Source of the DNA: an uncultured bacterium | GTDB taxonomy: Bacteria > Actinomycetota > Coriobacteriia > Coriobacteriales > Coriobacteriaceae | Direction: 5' to 3' | NCBI GenBank assembly: GCA_905215225.1 | Contig: CAJMPM010000047.1 | Location: 1-9,457 of the forward strand | DNA length: 9,457 nt | In this document: piece after piece, positions 1 to 6,767 of the stretch | Layout of the letters: each line of letters begins with the position of its first letter | Numbering within the stretch: position 1 is the stretch's first letter | Position numbers and translations under genes: made by a program | Notes under the pieces: model-generated | The model's database searches: none | Seen by the model: only the letters and a program-made list of their open reading frames with translations | Told to the model about the DNA's origin: nothing

Positions 1-109
1 TGTTGAGAAGCCAGGTTTTTCCCGTCTGGCGGGCCCCCTTAAGCAGGAGGGGCTTGCGGTTTGCCCTAGATTTCCAAGCGATGAGTTCGTCCATTAGCTG
101 TCGCTGCAT
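1..109 (-). CDS. AAA+ ATPase (DUF4143/AAA_14 type), N-terminal part only
   Basis: On the minus strand an ATG at 109-107 opens a frame of 36 codons that leaves the window at base 1 with no stop. The peptide starts MQRQLMDELIAWKS and continues with RKPLLLKGARQTGKTWLLN. GARQTGKT at about residues 25-32 is a Walker A P-loop, and the spacing LIxWK...RKPLLLKGARQxGKTWLL is characteristic of the ATP-binding proteins annotated as AAA_14 plus DUF4143, which are usually about 400 residues long. The start is supported by a strong Shine-Dalgarno sequence (TTAGGAGGCAGT directly before the ATG). The family is known as a predicted P-loop ATPase with an uncharacterised C-terminal domain, and the real substrate is unknown. 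The gene is divergent from nothing in the window: it follows galT on the same strand, separated by a terminator and a repeat array. Family assignment rests on about 30 residues. Confidence 0.75.
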   Translation of the reverse strand, partial: MQRQLMDELIAWKSRANRKPLLLKGARQTGKTWLLN

Positions 110-132
110 ACTGCCTCCTAACGATCATGGTT

Positions 133-154
133 AGTATAAGACCGTTTCGGTCTT
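133..154 (-). promoter_or_regulatory. Candidate -10 element and perfect hairpin before the ATPase gene
   Basis: On the minus strand TATACT (138-133) is a plausible -10 hexamer about 24 bases from the ATG at 109. No convincing -35 lies at 16-18 bases. Instead, just upstream and sharing one base with it, is a perfect 7-bp inverted repeat with a 3-base loop, AAGACCG-TTT-CGGTCTT (138-154), which adjoins the first dyad of the 33-bp array. A weak -35 next to dyads would fit a promoter that depends on a bound protein, but that is inference. Confidence 0.35.
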
Positions 155-237
155 TCCATCGAAAAATGTGGGAGTAAACCACGTTTTTCCATCGAATAAT
201 GTGGGAGGCAACCACGTTTTTCCATCGAATAGTGTGG
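146..237. repeat. Three 26-bp imperfect dyads at 33-bp period
   Basis: Units lie at 146-171, 179-204 and 212-237, each separated by 7 bases (GAGTAAA, GAGGCAA). The two outer units, CCACGTTTTTCCATCGAATA followed by ATGTGG or GTGTGG, differ at one base. Each is an imperfect palindrome: the two 13-base halves agree at 10 positions. The unit nearest the ATPase gene (146-171) keeps the right half but has a degenerate left half, merged with the AAGACCG hairpin. The 33-bp period is about three helical turns, so the units would face the same side of the DNA. A short reading frame through the array gives repeated IRWKNVV peptides, which I take as an artefact of a period divisible by three. Likely a multi-site protein-binding region for the ATPase gene. 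Confidence 0.7.
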
Positions 238-326
238 GGGTTTAGGTCGGCACCTGGGGGCGTTCCTTCTCTGCCGGCAGTTTGGAACACTCCTTGTTTT
301 GGTGCAAATTAGCTACCCTTGCATCA

Positions 327-366
327 GAAAACGGTGCCCGTCGGCGATGTTGCCGGCGAGCACCGT
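327..366 (-). terminator. Rho-independent terminator of the galKT operon
   Basis: Read on the minus strand, ACGGTGC pairs with GCACCGT, and the stem continues inward for eight more positions (one G-T wobble and one mismatch) to a 6-base loop AACATC. A TTTT tract follows directly. It begins about 48 bases after the galT stop codon and ends the transcript before the ATPase promoter region. Confidence 0.8.
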
Positions 367-413
367 GGTCGTGTAGACGCTATTTGTTAAGTGCGTGCGT
401 TCGAGCTCGCGTG

Positions 414-2040
414 CTACAGCGAGTCGATGAAGCGCTGTTGGGCGGCGCGGCCGGCCTCGTCCCACTTAAAGACGCCGGCGTTGTCGAGCACGTGGCCAAA
501 CACCACGCCGACCTCCTCGTGCAGGATATCGATGGCGTTGTCTGCCGTAAGCTCGTCGGCGCGGCGGGCAAAGACGTCCTTAGCCCATGCGGCGTGGCTG
601 CGGCAAAGGTCGTCGCCCTCGAGTGCGGCGGCAAGATCGTAGCTTGCGTCAGCCTTGGCTGCCAGCAGGTGCTCACGAACGGCACCAAGCTCGGGAACCA
701 AACGCGGCGGTAAAATGGCCAGGCCCATGACCTCGATCAGGCCGATGTTCTCCTTCTTAATGTGGTGGTACTCGGCATGCGGGTGGAACACGCCCAGCGG
801 ATGCTCGTCGGTCGTGATGTTGCAGCGAAGCGCCAGGTAGGCCTCGTAGATTTCGCCGCCGGCATTTCCGAGAGTCGACGCGGCGGATGACGGGCGTCAC
901 GGTGTTGTGGGCCACGCCGTCGGCTGTGTGCGCGATGACGCCCACAGACTCATCGGTCCACTCGCGCCAGGCGAGGATAATCTTCTCGGCAGCGTCGAGC
1001 AGCTGAGCGCGGTCATGCGAGTGCAGGCGCAGCACCGAGAGCGGCCACTGCAGCACAGTGCCGGTGACCTGGTCAAATCCGGGCACGCTAAACTGCGAGA
1101 CCTCGGCGGCATGCATCATGGGGAACTCGTGCGCGCCGCCCTGGAAGTGGTCGTGCGACAAGATCGAGCCGCCCACGATGGGCAGGTCGGCGTTGGAGCC
1201 AATAAAGTAATGCGGGAACAGGTCCACAAAGTCGAGCAGGCAGGTCAGGCCCTTGCGGTCGACGTGCATCGGACGATGTTCGGAGCTCATGGCAATGCAG
1301 TGCTCGTTAAAGTACGCGTACGGGCTGTACTGGAAGCCCCAGCGCTCGCCGTCGAGCTGAATGGGGATAACGCGTAGGTTCTGGCGGGCGGGGTGAGCGC
1401 CGCCGTCGGCTGCGGCGGAGCGTCCGGGATAGCCCTCGTTTTCGATGCAGAGCTGACAAGCGGGATACTTCTCGCCCGTGTTCTTGGCTGCACCTGCTGC
1501 GGCAATATCGCGCGGGTCCTTCTCGGGCTTGGACAGGTTGATAGTGATCTCCAGGTCACCCCAGTTGGTGGGGGTGCTCCATTTGATGTTGCGCGCGATA
1601 GCGGCACGGCGCACGTAGCCGGCGTCGCAGCACAGGCCGTAGAACCAGTCGGTCGCGGCGCGGGGCTCGTTGACGCCTATACGTCCGTTGAACTCCTCGT
1701 TTACAACCGAAGGCCTCGGCATGAGCGCGCCCATGATGCGCATGGCAATGCGGTCGCGGCCCGACGCCGTGTCCTCGGCAGCACCGTTGGCAACGGCAGC
1801 CTCGGAAAGCGCGGCAAGCGTGCCTTCAAGGTCAAAGTTGGGGAGTGTATCGGGGTGCAAGAGCGAAATCTTCTCGGTCTTGAGCGCCCAGGCCATGTCG
1901 AGTGCGGGGCCCGTGGCGCCGATGCACTCCAGAATGGTGTTGTAGGCCCAGACGCGGTCGTCCTGTCCGATCATCGATCGGTGGATAGCATATTCGATGA
2001 GGCCCTGCGCAGCCTCGCGCACGTCAGTCATTACAGCCAT
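414..2040 (-). pseudogene. galT: UTP-hexose-1-phosphate / UDP-glucose-hexose-1-phosphate uridylyltransferase, class II, frameshifted
   Basis: Encodes the Leloir enzyme that exchanges galactose-1-phosphate and UDP-glucose. Two frames on the minus strand together make one class II GalT of about 541 residues. Frame one (from 2040) carries KYPACQLCIENEGYPGR (191-207) and the SHDHFQGGAH motif (295-304), the conserved histidine motif of this family, and proceeds to HNTVTPVIRRVDS. It then runs into unrelated sequence until a stop at 757. Frame two takes over as GNAGGEIYEAYLALRCNITT, then FHPHAEYHHIKKENIGLIEVMGL, and stops at 414 (TAG). The change lies at about 868-876: a single extra base, for example in CTCTCGG, explains it. 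The start is uncertain. ATG at 2040 overlaps galK by 10 bases, and the ATG at 2031 forms a TAATG stop-start with galK and may be the real coupled start. The frameshift may be a true mutation or a one-base sequencing error. Confidence 0.88.
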
Positions 2041-3236
2041 GCCGCGTAAGCCCCCTTGTCAGAAATTGCGTAGTGGCGGGCAGAGCCCTCACCTAGCCAG
2101 CCGTTCATCTTGGCAATGAAGGTGTCGACCAGGTCGAGCGGCACGAAGGCCTGGATGGTGCCACCAAAGCCGCCGCCGTGGATGCGGACGGCGCCGCGGC
2201 CGTCGAGTACATGCTCGGCCAGTGCCAGGGCATACATCGAAGGCTGCTCGGAGCCCAGCTTGGCAACGACATTCTGCAGGTACATGGCAGAGCTGGCACC
2301 GGACTCGCGCGTCAGGACCAGGAACTGGTCGATGTCGCCGGCGTTCAGGGCAGCCCAGCGCTTGTCGACCAGGCCGTTCTCGTACCAGTAGTGAACGGCG
2401 CGCAGGCAGGCGCGGTCGCCCAGCTTGGCGCGCAGCTCGGGGAGCTTGGCGTCAAAGTCCGCCACGTTTACCTCGCACAGGCGCGCCTTGCCAAACTCGG
2501 CGGCGACGTCCTGCATCTCGCGCGGAACGGCGGCGTAGTCGTCGGTAGCTGCCACATGGTCGGCACCGACCTTAACGAGCACGAGCGCATAGCCGTGATC
2601 CTCAAAGTTGAGTTCGAGCTTCTGGGTCTTGGGCTGGGCCTGATCCTCAAAGTCCATGTAGGCGAGGCCGCCCAGGCACACAGCGGCCTGGTCCATCAGA
2701 CCGCAGGGCTTGCCGTAGTAGTTGTTCTCGGTGCGCTGGCTCATCTGGGCGAGCGCGACGGGCTCAATAGTGGGCGCGCCCCAGAGCGTCTCCATGGCGC
2801 GACCGTATGCGGCCTCGACGGCGGCAGAGCTGGAAAGACCGCCACCCGAGGGGACGGAGCAGGTGAAGGCGAAGTCGAAGCCCTGGGGCTCAACGCCCAG
2901 AGCAGCGATTTCGTGGGCCATGCCGCGGACGAGGCTCGCGGACGTGCCCTTCTCGGACTCTTGAATATCCAGCGTGTCGAGCATGATTTCAAACGTAGGA
3001 TAGCCCTCGTCGGCGACGCGAATCTTGTTGGAGTCGGTTGCCACGGCGATGCCGTCAACGGCGACATCGAGCGAGCCGGCGATGACGTGGCCGCCCTCGT
3101 GGTCGGTGTGGTTGCCGCTGATTTCGGAACGGCCGGGCGCGTGCACGTAGAGCACCTGGCGGTCGCCGATGGGGCCAAACTCCTCCTCGAACAGCTTGGT
3201 GAGCGTGGCGAGTGTCTTTTTGTCGGGGGCGGTCAT
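2031..3236 (-). CDS. galK: Galactokinase
   Basis: Phosphorylates galactose to galactose-1-phosphate with ATP in the cytoplasm, the entry step of the Leloir pathway. The 401-residue product has the three GHMP kinase motifs: APGRSEISGNHTDHEGG (33-49, the galactokinase signature, here with GN where most have GE), PSGGGLSSSAA (129-139, phosphate-binding loop) and HGGGFGGT (353-360). NNYYGKPCGLMDQ (171-183) contains the likely catalytic Asp182. The ATG at 3236 is chosen because AAGGAAAGGA lies 5 bases before it and the family sequence begins near there. An in-frame extension back to 3311 would be translated operator DNA. The gene is followed directly by galT with overlapping ends, so the two are probably translated together, and it faces the LacI-type regulator gene across 339 bases of operator-bearing DNA. 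Confidence 0.95.
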   Translation of the reverse strand: MTAPDKKTLATLTKLFEEEFGPIGDRQVLYVHAPGRSEISGNHTDHEGGHVIAGSLDVAVDGIAVATDSNKIRVADEGYPTFEIMLDTLDIQESEKGTSASLVRGMAHEIAALGVEPQGFDFAFTCSVPSGGGLSSSAAVEAAYGRAMETLWGAPTIEPVALAQMSQRTENNYYGKPCGLMDQAAVCLGGLAYMDFEDQAQPKTQKLELNFEDHGYALVLVKVGADHVAATDDYAAVPREMQDVAAEFGKARLCEVNVADFDAKLPELRAKLGDRACLRAVHYWYENGLVDKRWAALNAGDIDQFLVLTRESGASSAMYLQNVVAKLGSEQPSMYALALAEHVLDGRGAVRIHGGGFGGTIQAFVPLDLVDTFIAKMNGWLGEGSARHYAISDKGAYAAWL

Positions 3237-3275
3237 GGGGGTCCTTTCCTTGACACCGGAGAGACTGATCCGTGT

Positions 3276-3295
3276 CGTTAATGAGTACGTTAACA
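3276..3295. promoter_or_regulatory. Candidate LacI-type operator 1
   Basis: Contains GAGTACGTTAACA (3283-3295), centred on the palindrome GTTAAC. A second CGTTAA half lies 12 bases to the left (3276-3281). The same tandem arrangement recurs at operator 2. It lies 40 bases upstream of the galK start, where a bound repressor could block transcription. Confidence 0.6.
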
Positions 3296-3333
3296 ATTTT
3301 GAGCACCACAAACCAGACGGTCGCGGTGCCGCA

Positions 3334-3358
3334 CGTTAATGGGTATGTTAACGTACTC
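3334..3358. promoter_or_regulatory. Candidate LacI-type operator 2
   Basis: TGTTAACGTACTC (3346-3358) is the exact reverse complement of the 13-bp core of operator 1, and GTATGTTAACGTAC here is a near-perfect palindrome. A CGTTAA half at 3334-3339 repeats the 12-base tandem offset of operator 1. The GTTAAC centre is 58 bases from that of operator 1. Confidence 0.6.
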
Positions 3359-3469
3359 ATAGCACAACGCATATCTATTTTTGAGAATCTGGTAATCGGT
3401 AGATTTTCGGCCGTGAACGGTGTGGCTGTATGGACATATGGAGCAAAAGAACCGCCGATAGAAAAAGTA

Positions 3470-3485
3470 GAGTACGTTAACATGC
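3470..3485. promoter_or_regulatory. Candidate LacI-type operator 3
   Basis: GAGTACGTTAACA (3470-3482) is a third exact copy of the 13-bp core, and GTACGTTAACATGC forms a near palindrome. It is about 91 bases before the regulator's start codon and 187 bases from operator 1, which would suit autoregulation or a repression loop spanning both divergent promoters. The rest of 3237-3575 shows no clear gene or sigma-70 promoter that I can defend. Confidence 0.6.
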
Positions 3486-3575
3486 GTCCGACGATAGCGG
3501 GCCTCGGCGCGGAGTGTATTTCTGCCCGGGCCGGCATTCACGCTATTCAGATCTCGCAAGGGTGAAGGTGATCCT

Positions 3576-4607
3576 GTGGCAAGGCGCCCGTCCAACGATA
3601 CAGGTACGCGTCCGGTCTCCATGGCCGACGTCGCCCGCGCTGCTGGCGTTTCGCAGCAGACGGTTTCGCGCGTCGCCAACGGCTTGCCCAACGTTAACGA
3701 GCAGACGCGCCAGCGCGTGCAGGCCGCTATGCAAGAGCTTGGCTTTCGTCCGAGTTATGCCGGTCGCTCGCTGCGCGATGGCCGTTACCATTCGGTCGGC
3801 CTGTGCGTCAACGATGTCACCAAGTTTGGCAACCTCTCAATGATCGACGGCATCGCCAGCGCTGCTCGCGAGCATAATTGCGCCATCACGCTGGTCGAGA
3901 TGTCCAAGACCGAGGAATTCTCGCTTGCCGAGGCCACGCGTCGTATGGCCGCGCTGCCGGTGGATGGCATCATCATCGGCATGAGCCGCATGGCGCCCGA
4001 TTTTGAGACGTTTGATCCACTGCCGGGCATTGGCACGGTCATCGTTACCATGTACGCACATCCGCGCGTGACCACGGTCGATTCCGACCATTACGGCTGC
4101 TCGCTGTTGCTTATGGATCATCTGTTTGAGCTGGGACACGAGCAGATTCGTTATATCGGCGGCCCGTCGTTCTCGGTCGATGAGCAGTTCCGTCGCGCCG
4201 GCTGGCAGGATGCGCTCGAGCGTAAGCACATCGAGCCGGCAGAGCCGCTCGAGGGCGACTGGTCTGCTAACAGCGGTTACGAGGCCGGCAGATATCTGGC
4301 CGAGCACGACCACGCCATGACGGCGATCTATGCGGCAAACGACCAGATGGCAAATGGCGCGATTGCCGCGCTGCGTGATAGCGGCCTGCGCGTGCCCGAG
4401 GACGTAAGCGTGGTGGGCGTCGACGATTCGCTCGATGATTTTGTAGCACACAACGAGCTCACGACCGTTCGATTCGATTTGCATCAGCGTGGACGCGAGG
4501 TGTTCGAGCACGCGGTTCCCAAGGCGGGGGCATCGGATAAAACCGTCGCCATTCGCATTCCTGGTCAGCTCATCGTTCGACATACCACGGCAGAGCCGCG
4601 CATATAA
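3576..4607 (+). CDS. LacI/GalR-family transcriptional regulator, probable galKT regulator
   Basis: A 343-residue product of standard LacI-family length and order. Residues 14-35 (VSMADVARAAGVSQQTVSRV) form the N-terminal helix-turn-helix, and FRPSYAGRSLR (58-68) is the hinge region. The effector-binding core follows, with the late family motifs AIYAANDQMANGAIAAL and PEDVSVVGVDD. The start is GTG at 3576, preceded by GAAGGTGAT. It ends in TAA at 4605-4607. Divergent placement from galK and three matching GTTAAC-centred sites between them argue that it controls the galactose genes, with galactose or a phosphorylated or galactoside inducer as effector, though the ligand cannot be read from sequence. 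A further GTTAAC lies inside its own coding region (3693-3698). Confidence 0.93.
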   Translation: MARRPSNDTGTRPVSMADVARAAGVSQQTVSRVANGLPNVNEQTRQRVQAAMQELGFRPSYAGRSLRDGRYHSVGLCVNDVTKFGNLSMIDGIASAAREHNCAITLVEMSKTEEFSLAEATRRMAALPVDGIIIGMSRMAPDFETFDPLPGIGTVIVTMYAHPRVTTVDSDHYGCSLLLMDHLFELGHEQIRYIGGPSFSVDEQFRRAGWQDALERKHIEPAEPLEGDWSANSGYEAGRYLAEHDHAMTAIYAANDQMANGAIAALRDSGLRVPEDVSVVGVDDSLDDFVAHNELTTVRFDLHQRGREVFEHAVPKAGASDKTVAIRIPGQLIVRHTTAEPRI

Positions 4608-4690
4608 ATTCTGCAGGTCAACGGCGGTATATTCCGCCTCAATAACAATCGATAAGGATGCTGGCAGATAGCCGTGGCTATGAAGACGAG

Positions 4691-4699
4691 TGTTATGAT
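4691..4699 (+). promoter_or_regulatory. Extended -10 promoter of the flavodiiron gene
   Basis: TGTTATGAT is an extended -10 element (TGn plus TATGAT, 4694-4699), 38 bases before the start codon. No good -35 is visible at 16-18 bases, which is usual for extended -10 promoters. The 129-base gap from the lacI-type gene also holds a weak GGCGG/CCGCC hairpin (4623-4638) with no T-run. Confidence 0.5.
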
Positions 4700-4720
4700 A
4701 GACGGGTTCTTTTGTCTATC
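4697..4720 (+). promoter_or_regulatory. 7-bp inverted repeat overlapping the -10 (candidate operator)
   Basis: GATAGAC (4697-4703) and GTCTATC (4714-4720) are perfect inverted repeats separated by 10 bases. The left arm overlaps the -10 hexamer and the right arm touches the Shine-Dalgarno AGGAGG (4722-4727). This position suits a repressor binding at the transcription start, or a leader hairpin. I cannot match it to a known regulator's box. Confidence 0.4.
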
Positions 4721-4736
4721 TAGGAGGCTTTGCCTG

Positions 4737-5897
4737 ATGGAGATCACCAAGGATATCCGCTACATCGGTGTCGACGATCACGACATTGACCTGTTCGAGG
4801 GCCAGTACGACGTGTCCGAGAACGGTATGGCATATAACAGCTACGTTATCTTGGGCGATAAAATCGCTGTCGCCGATTCGGTCGACGCTGGCTTTGTCGA
4901 CGAGTGGCTCGGCAACCTCGAGGCCGTGCTCGATGGCCGTACGCCCGACTATCTGGTTGTCCATCACATGGAGCCCGATCACTCCGCCGGTATTGCCGCC
5001 TTTATGGAGCGCTATCCCCAGGCGCAGATTGTGGCAAGCATGGGCGCTTTCCGCATGATGGTCAACTACTTTGGCACCGACTTCCCCGAGCGCAAGATGG
5101 TCGTCAAAGATGGCGACGTGCTCGATCTGGGCGGTCACAGCCTAACGTTTGTCGGCGCTCCCAACGTTCACTGGCCCGAGGTGATCTTCTCCTACGAGTC
5201 TACCGACAAGGTGCTCTTTAGTGCCGACGGCTTTGGCAAGTTTGGCGCCAACGACATCGAGGATCCCGAGGGCTGGGCTTGCGAGGCTCGCCGCTACTAC
5301 TTTGGCATCGTCGGTAAGTTCGGCAAGTTCGTGCAGGCCGTCCTCAAGAAGGCCGCCGACCTGGACATCCAGATTATCTGCCCGCTCCACGGCCCCGTGC
5401 TGACCGAGAACCTGGGCTACTACCTCGACACCTATAACACCTGGTCGAGCTATCAGCCCGAAGACGAGGGCATCACGATCGCCTATGCGAGCGTGTATGG
5501 CCATCTGAAGGCTGCCGTCGAGGAGCTCGCATCTGCGCTCGAGGCTCGCGGCCAGAAGGTCTCCGTCTTTGACCTGGCTCGGGATGATATGGCCGAGGCC
5601 GTTGAGGATGCGTTCCGCTACGACCGTCTGGTGCTCGCTTCCATCACCTATCAGGGCGAGATCTTCCCGTGCATGAGCACCTTTATCCATACGCTTGCCG
5701 AGCACGCCTATCAGAACCGCACGGTGGCACTCGTTGAGGCTGGCTCCTGGGCGCCCACTGCCGCCAAGGTTATGACCAAAGAGCTCGAGGGCATGAAGGA
5801 CATCACCCTGACGCAGAACAAGGTGACCGTGCTGGGCTCGCTCAACGACGCCTCGCGCGCTCAGATCGAGGCCCTTGCTGACGAGCTGTCCAAGTAG
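4737..5897 (+). CDS. fprA: FprA-family A-type flavoprotein (flavodiiron protein)
   Basis: Reduces O2 to water and/or NO to N2O in the cytoplasm, protecting an anaerobe. The 386-residue product is normal length. The N-terminal metallo-beta-lactamase-like domain (about 1-245) has every diiron ligand at the expected spacing: His77, Glu79 and Asp81 in HHMEPDH (76-82), His145 in HWPE, Asp164 in SADGFGKFG, 18 residues after His145, and His218 in CPLHGP. The C-terminal flavodoxin domain starts at ITIAYASVYGHLKAA (246-260), the FMN phosphate loop. There is no extra rubredoxin or flavin reductase domain, so this is the simple class A form and needs an external electron donor. The ATG at 4737 is chosen over an upstream in-frame ATG because AGGAGG lies 9 bases before it and family homology begins here. 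O2 versus NO preference cannot be told. Confidence 0.95.
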   Translation: MEITKDIRYIGVDDHDIDLFEGQYDVSENGMAYNSYVILGDKIAVADSVDAGFVDEWLGNLEAVLDGRTPDYLVVHHMEPDHSAGIAAFMERYPQAQIVASMGAFRMMVNYFGTDFPERKMVVKDGDVLDLGGHSLTFVGAPNVHWPEVIFSYESTDKVLFSADGFGKFGANDIEDPEGWACEARRYYFGIVGKFGKFVQAVLKKAADLDIQIICPLHGPVLTENLGYYLDTYNTWSSYQPEDEGITIAYASVYGHLKAAVEELASALEARGQKVSVFDLARDDMAEAVEDAFRYDRLVLASITYQGEIFPCMSTFIHTLAEHAYQNRTVALVEAGSWAPTAAKVMTKELEGMKDITLTQNKVTVLGSLNDASRAQIEALADELSK

Positions 5898-5920
5898 CGA
5901 CGCTTTCACTTTTGACGAGC

Positions 5921-5964
5921 AAACCACCACAAAGGGGACAGGCACCTTTGTGGTGGTTTTTGTT
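5921..5964 (+). terminator. Strong intrinsic terminator between convergent genes
   Basis: AAACCACCACAAAGG (5921-5935) pairs perfectly over 15 bases with CCTTTGTGGTGGTTT (5945-5959) around a 9-base loop GGACAGGCA, followed by TTGTTT. It closes the flavodiiron transcript 23 bases after its stop. Because the stem begins with AAA on the other strand, it could also act, more weakly, on the facing deoR-type gene, whose stop codon begins at 5966. The sequence GGGGACAGGCACC around the loop is discussed as a finding. Confidence 0.9.
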
Positions 5965-6767
5965 TAAGCGCCGGCGATGACGAGATTTGGGCGGGCGTTG
6001 TCGGCGGTCTCGGCGATTGAGGTAGCGATGGCGCCATCGGGATCACGGTCCATCACGATGGTGTCGACGTCGGCAAGCTCGGCAAAACGGTACATGCCGC
6101 GTCCGTTGACCTTGCTGGCGTCCATGAGGGCGACGCTTTGGCGGGCGGCGCCGACCATAGCCGCTTTGGTCTCGGCCATCTGCGGAAAGTCGGTGGTAAA
6201 GCCGCAGCCGGGAACAAAGGCGCCGGGGCACATGATGGCGAGGTCAGCGTGAACCATTCGCAGCGCCTGCATGGTGAGCGGACCGTACAGATAACGATGG
6301 CCTTTGCGCAGTGCTCCGCCCAGCATGGCAACATCGACCGAGGGCATGCTCTCGTCGATGTAATCAGCGATGGTGATGTCGGCCGTGATGACGGTGATGC
6401 CGTCGCGTTGGTCGAGGAGCCGGATAAACTCGAGAGCGGTGGTGCCCGAGTCGACGAGAAGCGTGTCGCCGTCGTTGACGAGTTCGATGGCGCTTTGTGC
6501 GATGGCCTGCTTGGCGGCGACATTGACGTTGATGCGGCGATCCTGCGTGGAGACGGTCAGACGTTTGTGGAGCGATACGGCACCACCATGTGTGCGGCGC
6601 AGCTTGCCTGCTTCGGCGAGCGCGTCCAGGTCGGCTCGGGCGGTGACGGAGGACACACCAAAGGTCTGGGCGATTTCTGCTACCTGCACCGAGGCATTAT
6701 GCTCGAGCATTTCCATGATGGCGGTACGGCGTTCGTCGGCAAAAGCACGGTTGGTAGCTTGGGTCAT
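5964..6767 (-). CDS. DeoR/GlpR-family transcriptional regulator
   Basis: A 267-residue product of standard family length. Residues 12-63 form the DeoR winged helix-turn-helix, RRTAIMEMLEHNASVQ then VAEIAQTFGVSSVTARADLDAL, closed by the wing LRRTHGGAV. The C-terminal DeoRC sugar-phosphate sensor has VDSGTT (105-110), the loop that in this family binds the phosphate of sugar-phosphate effectors, and a later GRGMYRFAELADVDTIVMD segment near the end. The ATG at 6767 has GGAG 6 bases upstream. It stands back to back with the aldolase gene at 7102, so its probable targets are that gene and itself, with a ketose or tagatose phosphate as likely effector. That is inference from position. It ends in TAA at 5966-5964, right beside the terminator. 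Confidence 0.93.
   Translation of the reverse strand: MTQATNRAFADERRTAIMEMLEHNASVQVAEIAQTFGVSSVTARADLDALAEAGKLRRTHGGAVSLHKRLTVSTQDRRINVNVAAKQAIAQSAIELVNDGDTLLVDSGTTALEFIRLLDQRDGITVITADITIADYIDESMPSVDVAMLGGALRKGHRYLYGPLTMQALRMVHADLAIMCPGAFVPGCGFTTDFPQMAETKAAMVGAARQSVALMDASKVNGRGMYRFAELADVDTIVMDRDPDGAIATSIAETADNARPNLVIAGA

Noticed and set aside
10..30. GCCAG/CTGGC hairpin
   Set aside because: It lies inside the ATPase P-loop codons and is short, so no regulatory claim is made.
146..237. CRISPR array
   Set aside because: Spacers are 7 bases and nearly alike, and only three units exist.
66..290. 74-residue minus-strand reading frame with IRWKNVV repeats
   Set aside because: It translates the 33-bp dyad array, starts at GTG with no ribosome site, and overlaps the better-supported ATPase start in another frame.
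414..791. Separate 125-residue gene starting MFHPHAEYHH
   Set aside because: It is the C-terminal part of GalT after the frameshift. Family homology continues upstream of this ATG.
2178..3281. 367-codon plus-strand frame opposite galK
   Set aside because: A GC-rich antisense shadow of a well-supported galactokinase. No recognisable domain.
3237..3311. 25-residue N-terminal extension of GalK
   Set aside because: It would translate an operator. The Shine-Dalgarno and homology both favour 3236.
4623..4638. GGCGG-TATATT-CCGCC hairpin as terminator of the LacI-type gene
   Set aside because: Only a 5-bp stem and no T-run follows, so it is too weak to call.
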